Positions 50,022 to 62,876 of a stretch of 64,000 nucleotides of DNA are shown here, one piece after another. The notes under the pieces were generated by a model that was not told the DNA's origin, did no database searches, and was given only the letters and a program-made list of their open reading frames with translations. Position 1 is the first letter of the stretch, and the number at the start of each line of letters is the position of its first letter. The position numbers and the translations under genes were made by a program. Origin of the DNA: Lichtheimia corymbifera B2541 (Eukaryota; Mucoromycota; Mucoromycetes; Mucorales; Lichtheimiaceae); the NCBI GenBank assembly GCA_000697475.1, contig JNEU01000826.1, positions 248,001 through 312,000 on the forward strand. Direction: 5' to 3'.

Positions 50022-51283
50022 TTATGTCACCTACAAAAGAGTCCCCCCAAATTTCCCATCAGACTGAGGTTTGCCTTTTACCTATAAATGATAGGTGTAC
50101 TTACCACAAAGGATCCATCAAAGAACACAGCCAAGTGTCGTTAGACACCAATGATCAATGAAGTGAGCTACATAGATGAACGCATGAGTACCCTCATTTG
50201 GGGGATCGCATAAAGACCATCCTTGAGACTTACTAAGGGTCATTGATTGATGATGGTGTGCATACAAATAGAAAGAAAAGGTGTGTAATAGTGTTGGTGA
50301 CAACAGCCTTGTTTATATCTGAGTGGGCGTGGGAATTGTTGTCATGATGCATCGAACTGATAAAGTGGTCAAGCACCTTGAGGGAAGCCGTTAAATCACC
50401 ACCATTCCCCTTCTACCGCTATCGGAAACTGAAAAGATTGAACGGGAGGTTGCACCATGTCAACTTCAGCACCAGACGTAGACCATGGTACCAAAACCAA
50501 TTTTTTGCAGATGCTTCAAGGAGAGATGGCTATATCGAACGTAACAAGATGGCGTGTATGAGTAGTGACTCATCAAGCGACATGATCGAGGTTTACCTTT
50601 TTATAAGCATCCAATATCACAATGAGGACGACGACAACAATGAAAGCAGGAAAACAAAGAAACCCAATGAATGACCCAAAGGATCAGCGCTTATTCACAG
50701 GGTTGCAAGAAGTCATATACGCAGATCTTGGGAAATTTTACCTTGTAAGCAACCAAAAAAGACAGACAGAAGAAAGAGAGGTGTGGGATTATGATGAACG
50801 GCGACAACATCCTTTATTGTGCATTGCGGGCGTGGGTATTTCTGTCTGTTGAGGATGGTGCATTGATAAATTGATGCAAGAGCTGATAAAGTGATGGGGC
50901 ATCAGGTTGTCTATGCATGTACATCGGCTAAATTAGGGCAGGTGATAAAAGATTTATCAAGGTGAGTTAACCATCTGTACGCCTAATGCACATCCCCGTT
51001 ATCATAAAGGTGACCTACCATGTCAACCTACTCTTGGTGCTGGTATGCGTGTTCCTTGTAATCAGCGAGGATTATCAGCTATCAGGTCACATTTGATATC
51101 AGCAATCAAGCCTCCCCTGCTATGGCGGTTTGAATCAAGGATGGTGCAAATAGTAAGCCCTCCTATGGTGGTGATTTAACGGCTTCCGCACCTTGAGAGT
51201 GGCGAATCGAAGTGATGGAAAATCAACAGCTGATGCACAAATACACCTGCGGCTTGAAAGGTGATTTTTTGTAGGTGACATAA
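50022..51283. repeat. nested inverted repeats bounding about 1.26 kb
   Basis: The outer 17-mer TTATGTCACCTACAAAA at 50022-50038 recurs as its reverse complement at 51267-51283. An exact 23-bp inverted pair lies inside at 50383-50405 and 51165-51187 (core GAAGCCGTTAAATCACCACC). The distances from outer to inner repeat differ on the two sides (about 345 and 80 bp), so this is not a simple terminal-inverted-repeat element. The interior holds a 98-codon frame (50378-50674) of uncertain meaning. A non-autonomous DNA element is a plausible reading. Confidence 0.5.
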
Positions 51284-51451
51284 TTATGTCCTATTCAGTG
51301 TTCAATTTTCTCCCCATGTGACTCACCGGCCTAGCCTCGTATCAATGACCGGACGACATGGATGATTATAGTTTCTCATTAGATCCATTGTGTAATATCA
51401 TAGATACATGTATATATTTGACTTTTGTGAAATTAATATATAGCTGAAGCT

Positions 51452-53697
51452 TTAGTCTACTTTGATGCTTGAGAAGATCTTGCGTAAAAAGAACAAGCAT
51501 GCGAGATAACCAACCGAGCCTATACAACCATTGTTGTAAGCACAAATCCTTGGACACAATAGTAGCCCGTACACATACCTGTCAAAACGGAAACCATGAC
51601 ACTAATGATACCTGAGTAGCCAGCATACAGCACGGTGCTGATGAAATCGTCAATCTCGAGCTTAGTAAAGTAGTACAGGATGGAATACAAAAAGACGTAA
51701 AGACCACAAGCACCAGCTGTAAGGAAGGAACGCCAAGACCAGTGATAATCCTCATTGCAAAGGTGGAAGTAGCACATCAAGATGGTGACTTGGGAGCAAG
51801 TTAAGAGCAACACCGAGAAGACGAGGAATAGAAAGCCGATACCATAGTAGATGCGATGGAACCAAATGCTGTTCATGACAAAGTAAAGCTCGATAAAGAT
51901 TGCACCAAATGGAAGAATGCCACCCATCAAAATCGAAGGAATAGGTTGCAAATAGAATGGCTGATCAGGGATTTGACGTGGGATTTGATTTGTGCGCACA
52001 GGCTGCTCAATGCGAGGTTTGCGGAAACCAAAGTAGGAACCGGCCACGCTCAATGGGAATGAAATAATCATGTAAAGTGCCAAGACAGCCACCATGGTGC
52101 CAAATGGTACAGCACCTGAAGAGTGAGATGCAATCAAGAAAAAGTTGAGTGCAAACAATGCGCCAAGGATCGCTCTATATAAACATATCCTTTTAGCGAC
52201 CAATGGATGGTATTCCTCCCTTATCTTACCCTGGGAATAATACAGCTGTCATAAAGACGTTGAGCTTCCAGGCCTCGCCACCATTCATCTTATAGATACG
52301 AGCTGACACATAACCAGAAATGCAAGCAAACACCATAAAGAAAATGATCATCACAGTTGCAAGCGAACCACGGTTGGAGGGAGAAAGGAAACCAAGCACA
52401 GCGAATACTATATACCAATCATATTAGCATCCATGCTCTCTATTTTCATGCCCTTTCCATTCCCTCAAGTCCCACCATCACTTACCGAGGGTCAAGGCTG
52501 TCATTGCAATAAGCTGAGTACCGCTGCCAACAAGCACAGACAAGAGCATAGGTCGAGGAGGAGCTCGGAAGACATCACCATGAATCAATTTCCATCCGTA
52601 ATCTTCTTGGACATCCTCCTACAATTCAAAGTTGAACATCGAGCTCCTGTTCACCCAAATAAAAACTTACTTGTGCCTCAATCGAGTTGTAGCGTGAAAT
52701 ATCCTTATGCAATGCGCGCAACAAGATCATCGCCACCATACCGGTCAAGAATAGCACAATCACAATCGAGTTGACAAGGGAGAACCAGTGAATCGAAGGA
52801 TCAAGGATATGAAGATACATGTCCCAGCGAGTGGCCCATGCAGTTTCCGAAGGCTAAAAGGATGAATGAGCCAAACCAGGCATATGATAGGAAATCCCCA
52901 ATTATACTTACCAACCATTCAACATCATACGTATAAACGACCTTTGACTTGCCATCTTCCTTGAGATAGAATGCCAAGTTTTCGGGACTGCAGTCAGGCT
53001 TGCCTTGAGCATCAAGTTTTGTGTCTTTGCTGATAGGATGAACAACGACACCGACGACACGACGTTTGCCATCAGGTCGATCATGATAATAGATGCTGAT
53101 CTTGTAATGATTGTTGAGTGCTGGTTGACCATTGTTGGTATAGCCAAGGCTGAATCCAATATTGTAATACAATTCTTGAGTATGTTCGTCGCGGTCTTCG
53201 TGTGCAGCTGGCAAACCATCGATGACCCAGTTCATAGCATAACCATCGGTAATACATTGATTGATAAACTTGGCATCTTCCGTTGGAATGGGCTCGGTCT
53301 CACATAACAACTCGCAGGTTTGGTCTTTACCCATGCGAAGCTAATGAAGAATCGTATTAGAATAACCTTTTCGACCATTAACAACAAACAACAATACCTC
53401 AAAAGGAGAAGAAAAGATGCGATCACCAAACAAGATACTGCCCAAGCTTTCGGATTGTTTCTCTGGACCGCCTTCGGGTTTACAAAAGTGGAAGCGCTCA
53501 TCATAGTAATCGTACGAGATGACGGATTTGACTTGTTGGTTGGACATTTGAGTGAGCGAGTTGACTGTGAGAGGAACAGGATCGTCTATGGTGTAATCGT
53601 GTGGTGCAACACCGGGGAGATAGAAGGCCGCGCATGACTGAATCCACAAGGCACCGATGGCAAGGGTAGCCCGAACTCTCGGTACAGAGAGCAACAT
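51452..53697 (-). CDS. EMP70: transmembrane 9 superfamily protein (Emp70/nonaspanin)
   Basis: Seven exons (53398-53697, 52912-53340, 52671-52853, 52486-52618, 52230-52407, 51579-52174, 51452-51519), 628 aa. Signal peptide [20 protein letters not shown], then a lumenal domain ([38 protein letters not shown]) and nine membrane helices. Family blocks: [58 protein letters not shown], and [20 protein letters not shown]. The C-terminus SSIKVD ends in the K-x-D/E motif that binds COPI and retains nonaspanins in the Golgi/endosome system. Yeast relatives act in endosomal sorting, adhesion and metal balance. Confidence 0.95.
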
Positions 53698-54089
53698 GAT
53701 GAGTGTGGAGTGAATGGGGAAAAGAGAGAAAGAAAGGAGAATAAGGCGCGGGTAACTGGTGGAGAAAAGGAGACGTGTGGTGGTGGTTGTGGTAAAATGC
53801 CAAGTGCCTATCAGTGATTGATTCAAGTCAAGCTTTATCCAGATGAGCTCCGCCACTTGTCCTTGTATGTCTTAACGCTCTGACACCTTTCCACGTGTTT
53901 TGTTCACCTTAAACAGTAACACAAAGTATAACACTACTCATAAACACTGCACCCCCCTTGACAACATTTGCAATCACCCATACACAATAAAGAGAGGAAA
54001 AGCATTATATTATTAGTAGTTGTGAGTTAATGACAATATTAAGGAGGTAGTACTAATATAAATGAAAGCAAAGACAATATAAATTGTAA
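53698..54089. other. intergenic region between the GT2 and Emp70 genes
   Basis: About 390 bp: Emp70 promoter and leader plus the GT2 3' end. No other feature is seen. Confidence 0.5.
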
Positions 54090-55804
54090 TCATAGTGGAA
54101 GTTCTTGAATTTGTTCTCGAAACACCTTTTCCGAAACAATGTAATGCTGCTCTCTTTTCGAGAGGCGTTTGACACTTGCAAGTGTTGATGGTAGCGTCAT
54201 GTAAAGCCATGCTGCGATGGGTAATGCAACGTAATCAAAAAGATTGATCCATCGACGTGATTCACCTTTATGCTTGTGGAAGAGGTCACGATCCACTGAA
54301 CGATGCATCAATTCGTAGATAACAAGCGTACCAAAGAGTGGCAAAGGGAGTAACACCGTGATGAGACGCAAGAGATTCCAAAGCGTTGCATAAAATTCGG
54401 AGACAAGAACTGGGTTATCAGTTGGATGAACAAGGTCGGCAAGAATAGCGGTAGGTGGAAAGAGAACAAGCTGCATCAATGGTACAGCTGCAAACATAAG
54501 CCAACCCGAAGTAACAGGGATCATGTGAGCTTCCAAGACCTTGAGGCACACGATCAATTTGTCCATCAATGACGCCTTTGACGTGATACTATTCTTGAGC
54601 GTGTAGGCAACATCAGCTACTCCATTGTAATGTCGTTTGGCTTGCACAAAACGGGCATTCATGTTGGCTACGTATCCACTGTCGGTTTGTACATTGGTCA
54701 AGTTGATGGGTACATGGATTGGAATCGTACGTGCTTGCCCATCCGTTTTGAAAAAGCACTTTAAGAACATGTGCATATCCTCGCCAACAGCATCAGCATC
54801 CGTATCCCAAAAGCCTACTCTTTCGGCAAGTGCAAGTGATACGCTGTATGTCGAACATGGAAATGCTAATCCACGCGTATTACCCAAATTCGACATCACC
54901 ATGGCTGACCAAGTAATATCAGCAACGCGTACAGCAGCTGGCACTTCAAAGCAATTTCGCGAAAAAAAGATGGGTGGTGCAAGTAATACGTTGTAGGGAT
55001 CATCCACGCGGTTGAGTTCTTTTTCGACTTCGCATACGTATAATTCGGGGATGGCTGAATCTGCATCAGTCACGGTAAAGATCACACGACGTCGATCGAT
55101 TCGTTCTGATAACTCAAGGCTACCATGTCGTGCAGCATATGCGACGTTTGATCCCTTGCCACGGGATTCACCAGGGATATCAGCAGGATGTCCTGTCACG
55201 ATAAACTGAAGAAAACGCCCTTCAAATCGCTCCTGCAATCGTTGGCCTTTGATCTCATATCCAGCTTCCGAAGCTTCCATAGCAAGTATAATCACATAGT
55301 GTGTCTGAGCATGTCTGGATCACAAAATCGTGGTCAATTTTTTATATCCAAAACATATGGGTTTGCATCTTACCTATGAGAAGCCAATCGGTTGATCGTG
55401 TCACATAATAATCCTTCAGGCTCGCAGTAGTTGGGAATAATGAACGCATGGATATAGCTGCTCGTGTCATTGTCGTCGTGGTATAACTTTTCTTCGACGT
55501 CAATGGCTGTGCTGCGTTCACGAGTGCAACTGCTAGGCGATTCAATTCTGCTGGTGCTATTAGCATCAGGCAAGAGGGATGGTGTCTCTTGGATTGTCTT
55601 GTTGATGGTGCGGCATAAACGACGAGCCATGAGAAAAAACTTGCACATGTGGTTGACTTGGGTGTATAAAAAGACTGAAAAGTAGACGAAAAGGAGGACC
55701 ATGTATGCCCGAGGAAAGAGGATGGGACCAGCAGGAAGGATGGCCAAAGATGCCAGTGACACTACTGGAGCAACCCACTCTGCAGGTGATAGCAAATGCG
55801 ACAT
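54090..55804 (-). CDS. family-2 membrane glycosyltransferase
   Basis: Two exons (55374-55804 and 54090-55314), 551 aa, in phase. N-terminal membrane helices (WVAPVVSLASLAILPAGPIL, AYMVLLFVYFSVFLYTQ) precede a cytosolic GT2 catalytic part: HAFIIPNYCEPEGLLCDTIN, RGKGSNVAYAARHG, FTVTDADSAIP (the DxD of the sugar-nucleotide site), and WDTDADAVGEDMHMFLKCFF (an ED motif). A run of C-terminal helices follows. The order resembles processive GT2 enzymes such as chitin, hyaluronan or glucosylceramide synthases, but the chitin-synthase QRRRW motif is missing. Donor and product are unknown. Start at 55804 (MSHLLSPAEW); the preceding in-frame residues come from leader sequence without an ATG. Confidence 0.85.
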
Positions 55805-56253
55805 GTAAAGGGAAAGAGAGAGCAATGAAAAAGAAGAGACCAAGAAAAAAAGAAAGAATCGAAGGGTCTATAGGAGCCTTGCTTTGATGGATCTAGAGAG
55901 AAAAAAAAAAAACAGAGAAAAAAGGGGGATAGCGGACATTACATGTGAAACGTCTCCAGTGAAACCATGCATGACATTTGATTAATCCTTCTAATAAAAT
56001 GGACTATAACATGTCATATGCATATGACAAAATAGCATGTTGTTGCTGTTACATGAAAATGCCCTGACATGTTATAACAAGGTGGTATCCATTGTTTGTT
56101 TATTTTGATGTAAAAAAAAGTGTACATTGTATCATGAAAAAGCGCCAAGAATGTTTCACACGTCCATGCAAATCAAACGCTTGTGTGAAACCATCCGTCG
56201 CATTGGAACGCACCAGGCGATATGATTCGTTGGAGATGGAAGTTGCTACGTTG
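55805..56253. other. intergenic region between MPDU1 and the GT2 gene
   Basis: About 450 bp with purine-rich tracts near 55800-55930 that on the minus strand form the CT-rich leader of the GT2 gene. No gene is seen. Confidence 0.5.
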
Positions 56254-57081
56254 CTAGTCTGCTTTCTGTGGCTCCACTCGTTTCTCCCAATACATGAATA
56301 CTTGGATGACCAGCACGCCATTGAGGATACTAGCCAGCAGATTACCCATAAGCATCAATGGATCATCCAATTCCGTCATTGTTGTAAAGACCCGTGCTGT
56401 AGTGCCTGCGAAGTAGTTGAGGACAGCGAATACAGAAAGTTGTCCAGTAGACTTGTTGACAAAGTTGGTATAGATTTGGGGGATCTTGCTTGCGAGACTG
56501 AGCGGAATAGTGATAGCATACAAGCTGGCCATGACCCATGATGATAATATGGTGGGTGACGTGAGACAATGAAGGATCAAAAGGTATGCAATCAAACCCC
56601 CAAATGTAGCCCCCAGTCGCCGGTTGTAGAAGAGGATCAGCAATGAAATGAGGATGTTTTGCAGTGTAAGGAAAAACGATTCGCCATAAGTACTGAATGG
56701 GTTGCCATGACGCCAATTGTATGCAAACGTGATACAGCATGCTAAGGCCTCAAGCACAAACGATGCCAGTGATAATCCTCGCACAGAGCTATTCGCCACT
56801 ATCGTAATGATTTGTGGAATCTTGACAATGGAACCACCCACGACAATACCCAATCCAAGACCCTTGGAAATGCTGTACTTGATGCACGCCCAATTGGTAA
56901 TCTCAAAGTCTTCCACCAAGGTTTTATAACACTTGTCTCCAATCAACGCCACAATCGGTTTCCGTAGAGGTGCTGGCAAACGCATCTTTTGTTGAATGAG
57001 CTCATTGTCAGGCACAGGCGCGGCGACGATTGACTGTAGTGTACTCCATGCAAGTAAAAGGACGACAAGAACACGAGACAT
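56254..57081 (-). CDS. MPDU1: mannose-P-dolichol utilization defect 1 prot (PQ-loop family)
   Basis: A single exon of 275 aa, unusual in this intron-rich window. MPDU1 (Lec35) is an ER membrane protein needed for use of dolichol-phosphate mannose and glucose in N-glycan, GPI and O-mannose synthesis. Signal-like start MSRVLVVLLLAWSTLQSIVA. Two PQ-loop repeats: VVGGSIVKIPQIITIVANSS with VRGLSLASFVLEALAC, and ITIPLSLASKIPQIYTNFVN with KSTGQLSVFAVLNYFAGTTA, the latter being the family signature. CYKTLVEDFEITNWACIKYS precedes the first repeat as in animal MPDU1. The family is absent from Saccharomyces. ATG at 57081 chosen; the four codons before it lack an ATG. Confidence 0.94.
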   Translation of the reverse strand: MSRVLVVLLLAWSTLQSIVAAPVPDNELIQQKMRLPAPLRKPIVALIGDKCYKTLVEDFEITNWACIKYSISKGLGLGIVVGGSIVKIPQIITIVANSSVRGLSLASFVLEALACCITFAYNWRHGNPFSTYGESFFLTLQNILISLLILFYNRRLGATFGGLIAYLLILHCLTSPTILSSWVMASLYAITIPLSLASKIPQIYTNFVNKSTGQLSVFAVLNYFAGTTARVFTTMTELDDPLMLMGNLLASILNGVLVIQVFMYWEKRVEPQKAD

Positions 57082-58559
57082 GGTCGTTGCCAAGGTAACG
57101 TGGTGCGTGCAAGGTTACATTTCAATTGATTAATTGGTAACACACAATGATCCCGACGATACAGATAACGAGGAAGGCATCACTATCACCACACATAACC
57201 ATAGTTCGCTACACTTGTGTTGTGTCGAAATAAATTTCGTCTTATACCTTCTATGAGCTATCGTCTTTGGATCGAATGCGTTATGATATCATATGCAACA
57301 CTGGCATCTTTATTAAGCCAAAAACGATCACCAATCCATTCCTGGACTTGTCATGTTACTCTTTCCATATCAACTCTTTTCTTTCGGTGATGAATCGATC
57401 TGATCCAGCACTCTACTTACTACAACCACGCACTACCACTATTATTCAGCTTCCCATCACGTCAATGTGATTGTTGTCGCGAACACTATGTACCATCACC
57501 CATCTTCGTTACTATGGTTGCATAATACACCATCAAGAGTGCCGCCATTCTTAATTGCCTGGCTGTGTTCATGTCTCAAAGTCCAAGGCAGCAATCCAGT
57601 CTCTTTTTTTTTGTTGATGACAATGAATACCTCGTTCAAAGAATAAAGAGGCTTGATGACTGGAAAATGATGCCGAATAAGTAGATGTGACCATTTATGC
57701 TTGCTAGACAATGGGCCCGACAACACAAAGAAATGCTCATCCATGTTTGCTGATCAAGATTATGATGATGTTGCAAAAGCCGCCATTTTACAATTTACTT
57801 TCAGTGATCCCACCCAAAGAGCACTGTCGTATATCCACGATGACTATATATATCGGTCACTTTACTATTGTTGTAGCTTACTTTTTTACCAAGTCGATCA
57901 TCTGATCCTCAACTAGATATCTCTTCTACCATTTTCAAAGAGTAAAAGTTCTATCTTCTATCATTGACCACGGATATCGATTTAATAATAGGACGACACA
58001 GCGTTAAGTCATGGCAACACCTCTGAACCAACAAGCTGAGCAACCTCAAGCTGAAATCATCTCACTCTCCCCCCATGCCTTGATAAAACTCGTGTCACGC
58101 AAAGGTAAAAATGACCAAGCGCCAACGATTAGGATAATGTGTGTTTTTCAAGGTTGGACAAAATTTGACATGCTATCGTACCTTTGTGCAAGATGACACG
58201 GAAGCACCAAAGTGCAGCACCTTCTATAAAAGGAAAAGTCCAGTGCTCATCACTGATACACATTTGGATTTCCGCACCCCATGTGCACAAGCACGGAAGA
58301 AGCACTTTTTTTCAAATCGCGCATAAAGAATGATTGTGACACATGGCAACATACAATGATCGAATAAATTTGTACACGTTGTATTGAAAACAGACACAAA
58401 TATATATAAAAGAAACAAGAACTGGATGTGTGTGTGTGTGTGTGTGAGTGTGTGTGTGTGTGAGAAACAAGATGATACAATTGAGATATAAAAAGGTGTG
58501 TGTTGTTGTTATGTGTTGATTTGCTGCTCTTCTGATGATGATGTTGTTATATAGTGAGT
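57082..58559. other. intergenic region with small ORFs and a TG microsatellite
   Basis: About 1.5 kb. A TG/GT microsatellite lies at about 58425-58465. A plus-strand frame from 58011 (MATPLNQQAEQPQAEII) and an overlapping one ending at 58326 are moderately protein-like. They could be joined only by an awkward splice, and no family is recognised, so neither is called as a gene. Confidence 0.35.
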
Positions 58560-61008
58560 CTAGTTGAGTTGCTGAGAGAAATTGCTGGATAAGGATGGGG
58601 CCGAGTATCCCTCATCACGCCCCAGGCTAGTGTCGCGATGATAGTCGTCGGGTTGAATATCGCTGTCAGAATAATAGTAGTAACAGCGATTGTCGTCATT
58701 ATCGGAACGACTTCCGATCAGTGAAATGCCGGCATTACTTGAGGAACCATAGCTGCTGGTGTCATTGATGTATGAGTAACCTTGAAACGCTTCTTGAATC
58801 GACGAGGTGAGGAGATCGGTATTGGAAACAGGGGTAAGCCTTGGTGTCATGTTGAGAAAATCTCTGTCAAAATTGCTCAAGTCTGTTTCCGAGCGAAGGT
58901 GGGGAACATATTCGGGAGGGATCCGTTTGTGATACACGTCGGACCAATCAAGGGAAGCAAAGTAAGGGTGGGATCTGATGATGATGGGTCCATTGGGCCC
59001 TGTACCCAATCGTTTATGCTCGTCCCGCCATAACAAACCGGCAATGAAATCTTGAGATACATCATCAAACGCATCCGTGAATTCGAGATCATCTTCCAAT
59101 ATCCGCCGGTACATTTCCCCATGTTCTTCGTGATAAAATGGTGTGATTCCTTCCAACATCTCATAGAGGATCATGCCAAGGCTCCAAAAGTCAATTGCAT
59201 ACGTGTAAGGTTCTTGCTTTAGAATCTCTGGCGCAAGATACTCAGCAGTACCACAAAAGGTCCCGGTGCGTTGATTATCCAATCCAATGGCTGGCTCGAA
59301 TTGCTTTGATAAACCAAAATCAGTGAGGACAACATGCCCTTCGGCATCCAATAAGATGTTCTCAGGTTTCAAATCCCTGCAAGTTACAGAGATTGGTTAG
59401 TGTATTCTCAATGATCACGCTGACCTTTTCTCTCTCTCACCTGTAAACGATGCCTAAGCTATGCAGCTCTTGTAGTCCCAACAAAATCTCGGCGGCATAC
59501 AGACGACTACGTGCTGGGGAAAATACTCGATGTCTTGCGAGCTGGGTTGCAACATCACCTCCACGATGATAATCAAGAACCAGAAATAGTTGGTCTGCAT
59601 CTTGAAACGCACAGTGTAGTCGGACGAGGAAAGGATGTCGTATTTCAGCGATTGACGTAAGAATATCCCGTTCCATCTTTGTATGCACAATCTCACGCTG
59701 TAGCACCACATTTTCCTTGCTAATAGCTTTGAGAGCCAGTAAGCGTCGAGGTGACCGATAGGATTGCACCAATAATACCTTTACAACAATAACTAAATTA
59801 GCTCATCGAAAACACAACCACCTTTACCACCACGTGCTTTGCTGCGGGATTTTCCTCTACACACTCCTACATACCTTGCCCATACATCCGCGACCAAGCA
59901 CTTGCAGAAATCGGTAATCTTGTATCGTGGGAACATGGTGCCGCTCTTTTGAAATGGTATCCTCGTTGTAATCACTCTCCCCCCTTTGAGATGGTTGCAC
60001 TATTCTCATGTGGGATGATGATGATGATGATGGATATGTGTCGAATGATGAATAGGATGACGTGCGTTGTTGTTGTTGTTGCTGCTGATGGTCAATTGGA
60101 ATTCTGGATGATGACGGGACACTGTATTCGGGACCGACATCTTCCATTACAATATCGGAGACGCTATCCATCATAGGCGCCGCCAAAGAAACTTTTTCTT
60201 GTAATGGTCGTGATGATGATGATGGTGCTGGTGGGACTGGAATAATGGCATCATTCTTTTGGGTGAGGGAAATATCATCTGCTGTAGTAACAGGGCTGCG
60301 TACAAATTCGGTATCTTCAGGTCGTTGCTTTGTCAAAAAGTCGCGAAACAATGTCGATTTGCCAATAACTGGATCCAACGCACATCGCTTCAAATACGTC
60401 TCAATCTTTTCGGAATTTGGCTTGGTGGATCGTCGTCGAGAAAGTCGATGGAGGAATGCACGTATACTTGCTTTTTTACCGGTGCCATAGAGACGTAAAT
60501 CAGGCTCCACAAGTTGTGGCAATGAGATCCTTGATTTGCGATAGTACTTTTTGACCTAGAAAGTAGCCATCAATATAAAGACAACATGGATCATCCAATT
60601 CTAACTCCAATTACCTTTCTATCGAAATCGATGAAATCGGGTAGATAGCGTACAAGAGACTTGTGCAGTAACTGATCCTCGATGATGACATTAAAGACCT
60701 AATGGTGTTTTTTCATGCATTAATAACAAAGATAATGGGCTATGTTTCAGATATTTCGTCATCCGACTTACTGTAAGCACGCGACGCACTCGTTTCTTCT
60801 TTTTGCTATCGTAATCTTGTAACATGAGGGTCGATTCGATAACAGCGATCTCGAGTTGAATGCCTCCGTTGTGGTTGAGGACACTGGTGTTGGACTGAGT
60901 ATACATGATGGAGGAAGACATTGTGCTTGATCCGGTCGGTGGAGCATTCCGATGGTGTGCCGACGGGCTTTCCGAAGACCTTGTGGATGGCAGGAACGCG
61001 ATTGGCAT
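58560..61008 (-). CDS. PX-domain AGC serine/threonine kinase (SGK3-like architecture)
   Basis: Five exons (60772-61008, 60615-60698, 59875-60555, 59441-59778, 58560-59376), 718 aa. The first 220 residues contain a PX-like lipid-binding region: VFNVIIEDQLLHKSLVRYLP, SLPQLVEP, then NSEKIETYLKRCALDPVIGK and LFRDFLTKQ. A Ser/Gln-rich linker follows. Kinase: LGRGCMGKV (glycine loop over an intron), ALKAISK (Lys), GIVYRDLKPENILLD (catalytic loop), DFGLSKQF, TGTFCGTAEYLAPE with the activation-loop Thr, and the AGC tail ending near IQEAFQGYSYI, a hydrophobic-motif-like site. PX plus AGC kinase is the domain order of animal SGK3. In fungi the close relatives are Ypk-type kinases without PX. Lipid specificity and substrates are unknown. 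Confidence 0.85.
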
Positions 61009-61528
61009 AGGATAGTTGTAAATGTGTAACTTGTGTGGAAAAAGAATGAAATAAAGAGAGAGCGGAGGAAGGAATATGCCCTATGTGGATGTTGTTGTAG
61101 GCTGTATAGGAACAAAAAAGAAATGAAGCAACGCTACACAGGATGGTTTGCTGTTGCTCTGACGGCCCCCGTATTACCTAAAACGTGCCTTCCGACAAAG
61201 AAAAGCTTACACCTCCGTATATAACGACATCTGATGTGATACCACCCACCACTATATACCTTTTACCTTTCATTGTTGCCTGTTGCTATAGAAACCCATT
61301 TATCGTTATTGTAGTAGTATAAAACATAAACAAACTTCCCCTTCCATGCATTATCAGCCACACCACCTCCTTGTATCTACTACCTGTTGGCATATCAAAA
61401 AATAAATTCTCCTTGGTAACTTCATGACATCACGAGTTTAGTACATGTGACAACCAGGTACACTCATCTTAGGGGTACAATAAATGTCAGGGTATACGTT
61501 TTATTTTGCTTGTGTCAGATGGGATTAG
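61009..61528. other. intergenic region between the PX kinase and SNAPC1
   Basis: About 520 bp: kinase promoter and SNAPC1 3' end. Nothing else is recognised. Confidence 0.5.
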
Positions 61529-62876
61529 CTATTCTGATGTTATAGATGATGATGAAGAGGGTGACCCTGGCTGCTCCTGTTGTGAATATGGGGTGTCAGC
61601 CGCATCAGCCACTGGTTGAGGCTGAGATCGCCTTTTCTTCTTATGTGAGGATCCAGCTCGTTGTCGATTATGAGCATTGAATATAATAGGTTTCTTCTCC
61701 AGTCGTTTTAATCTCGAACGCCATAAAAGACGTGTTGCATTGCTTAGTGTTTGTTGAAAGTCGTTTTCATCAGCGCCAAGACTGCTATTACGCAAGATAC
61801 GTTGTAACGTGGGGCGGCTACGTTCAGTTACTGTCGTCTTTCGCCTTAGCATATGTTGTGCTGCTATGGGGGCTTGTGTGGTGGCGATGGCTAGTTGCTT
61901 TGCTCGCTGATATGCATCGGATATGTCTTTGAACTGTGATGCTTGGTTTGGCTGTAAAGCAGCAGATACCTTTAAATGAAAACAATGTTAGTCTCAATAT
62001 CACTTTTTCCCTTATACTCTCTCCTACTCACAGCATCATTGCTAGTCCTCCATCTTTTCCACTTTTCGATCGTATGAATCAATCTGATAACGAAAAAGGA
62101 AATGAGCAGAGTAATCTAAATAAATACGGGAATAGATCACTTACTCTCTCTCTGATTGCATCTCCTTTATCTCAAATGGATTCACAGGTTTCAACGCAGT
62201 TTCGACAACGAAAATGAAGGCACCATCAGTCATCATTTGCTTGAAAGCAAGAGCCGCTCGGCCATGGTTATGGGTACTAGTGTCAGCCAAGCCCGCAACA
62301 TAAAAGTCATGTAATTGACACCATGTCGCTACCATAAATGAGTTTGCATAATGAACCTAATCCATCTCTAACAATGAACTTACTTGGATCAACGCGTATC
62401 CCAAAACGTTTCCAACATGTGGGCTGTGAGTAATAGATGAAATACAATGTGTAGATAGCTGCAATCTTCATCGCCGGCTGATCACTCATGATGTAGGCTG
62501 GATAGTAATGGTACGAACAATGAATATGGCATAGGTGGATGTATGGACGTTGATCACTTACAGCTCCCAGCATCATAGAACGCTTGCAAGTAACGTGGTC
62601 GATCCTCCTCCTCGATAGCGCCAAAGTGAATGAGATAAAACTGCAAGGTCTCCCACGCATGTTGGAAATCGGTATAGTCGTGGTGTTCGTGCTATGAATA
62701 GAGATCGTTAACACTGTTTCGAAGATCGCATGTAGCAAGACGCTTACTGCAACAAAGTTGGTCACCAAGAGTTCCACATCGTGGCTAATCGTGGGTCGTA
62801 AAAGGCCTCTTTGGCTTCGATCGATGCGTACAACATCAGCTGCGTCAAGGACGCTAGAAGGGTGTCTGTTGATCAT
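61529..62876 (-). CDS. SNAPC1: snRNA-activating protein complex subunit 1 (SNAP43 family)
   Basis: Six exons (62748-62876, 62562-62691, 62384-62497, 62145-62328, 62032-62083, 61529-61969), 349 aa, all in phase. SNAPc binds the proximal sequence element of snRNA genes and recruits Pol II or Pol III. The N-terminal half matches the SNAPC1 family: HDVELLVTNFVAHEHHDYTD, FQHAWETLQFYLIHFGAIEE, then AMKIAAIYTLYFIYYSQPTC and WCQLHDFYVAG. The pattern of entering a helical core with IAAIYTLYFIYYSQP is the most telling. The C-terminal 150 residues are basic and low-complexity (HKKKRRSQPQP). Start uncertain: 62876 (MINRHPSS) gives a normal N-terminus, while the frame is open to an ATG at 62975. It lies 370 bp downstream of SNAPC4. 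Confidence 0.8.

Noticed and set aside
58011..58326. possible two-exon small gene (MATPLNQQAEQ...)
   Set aside because: The available donor and acceptor are out of phase for the longer downstream frame and the alternative gives a very short product; no family is recognised.
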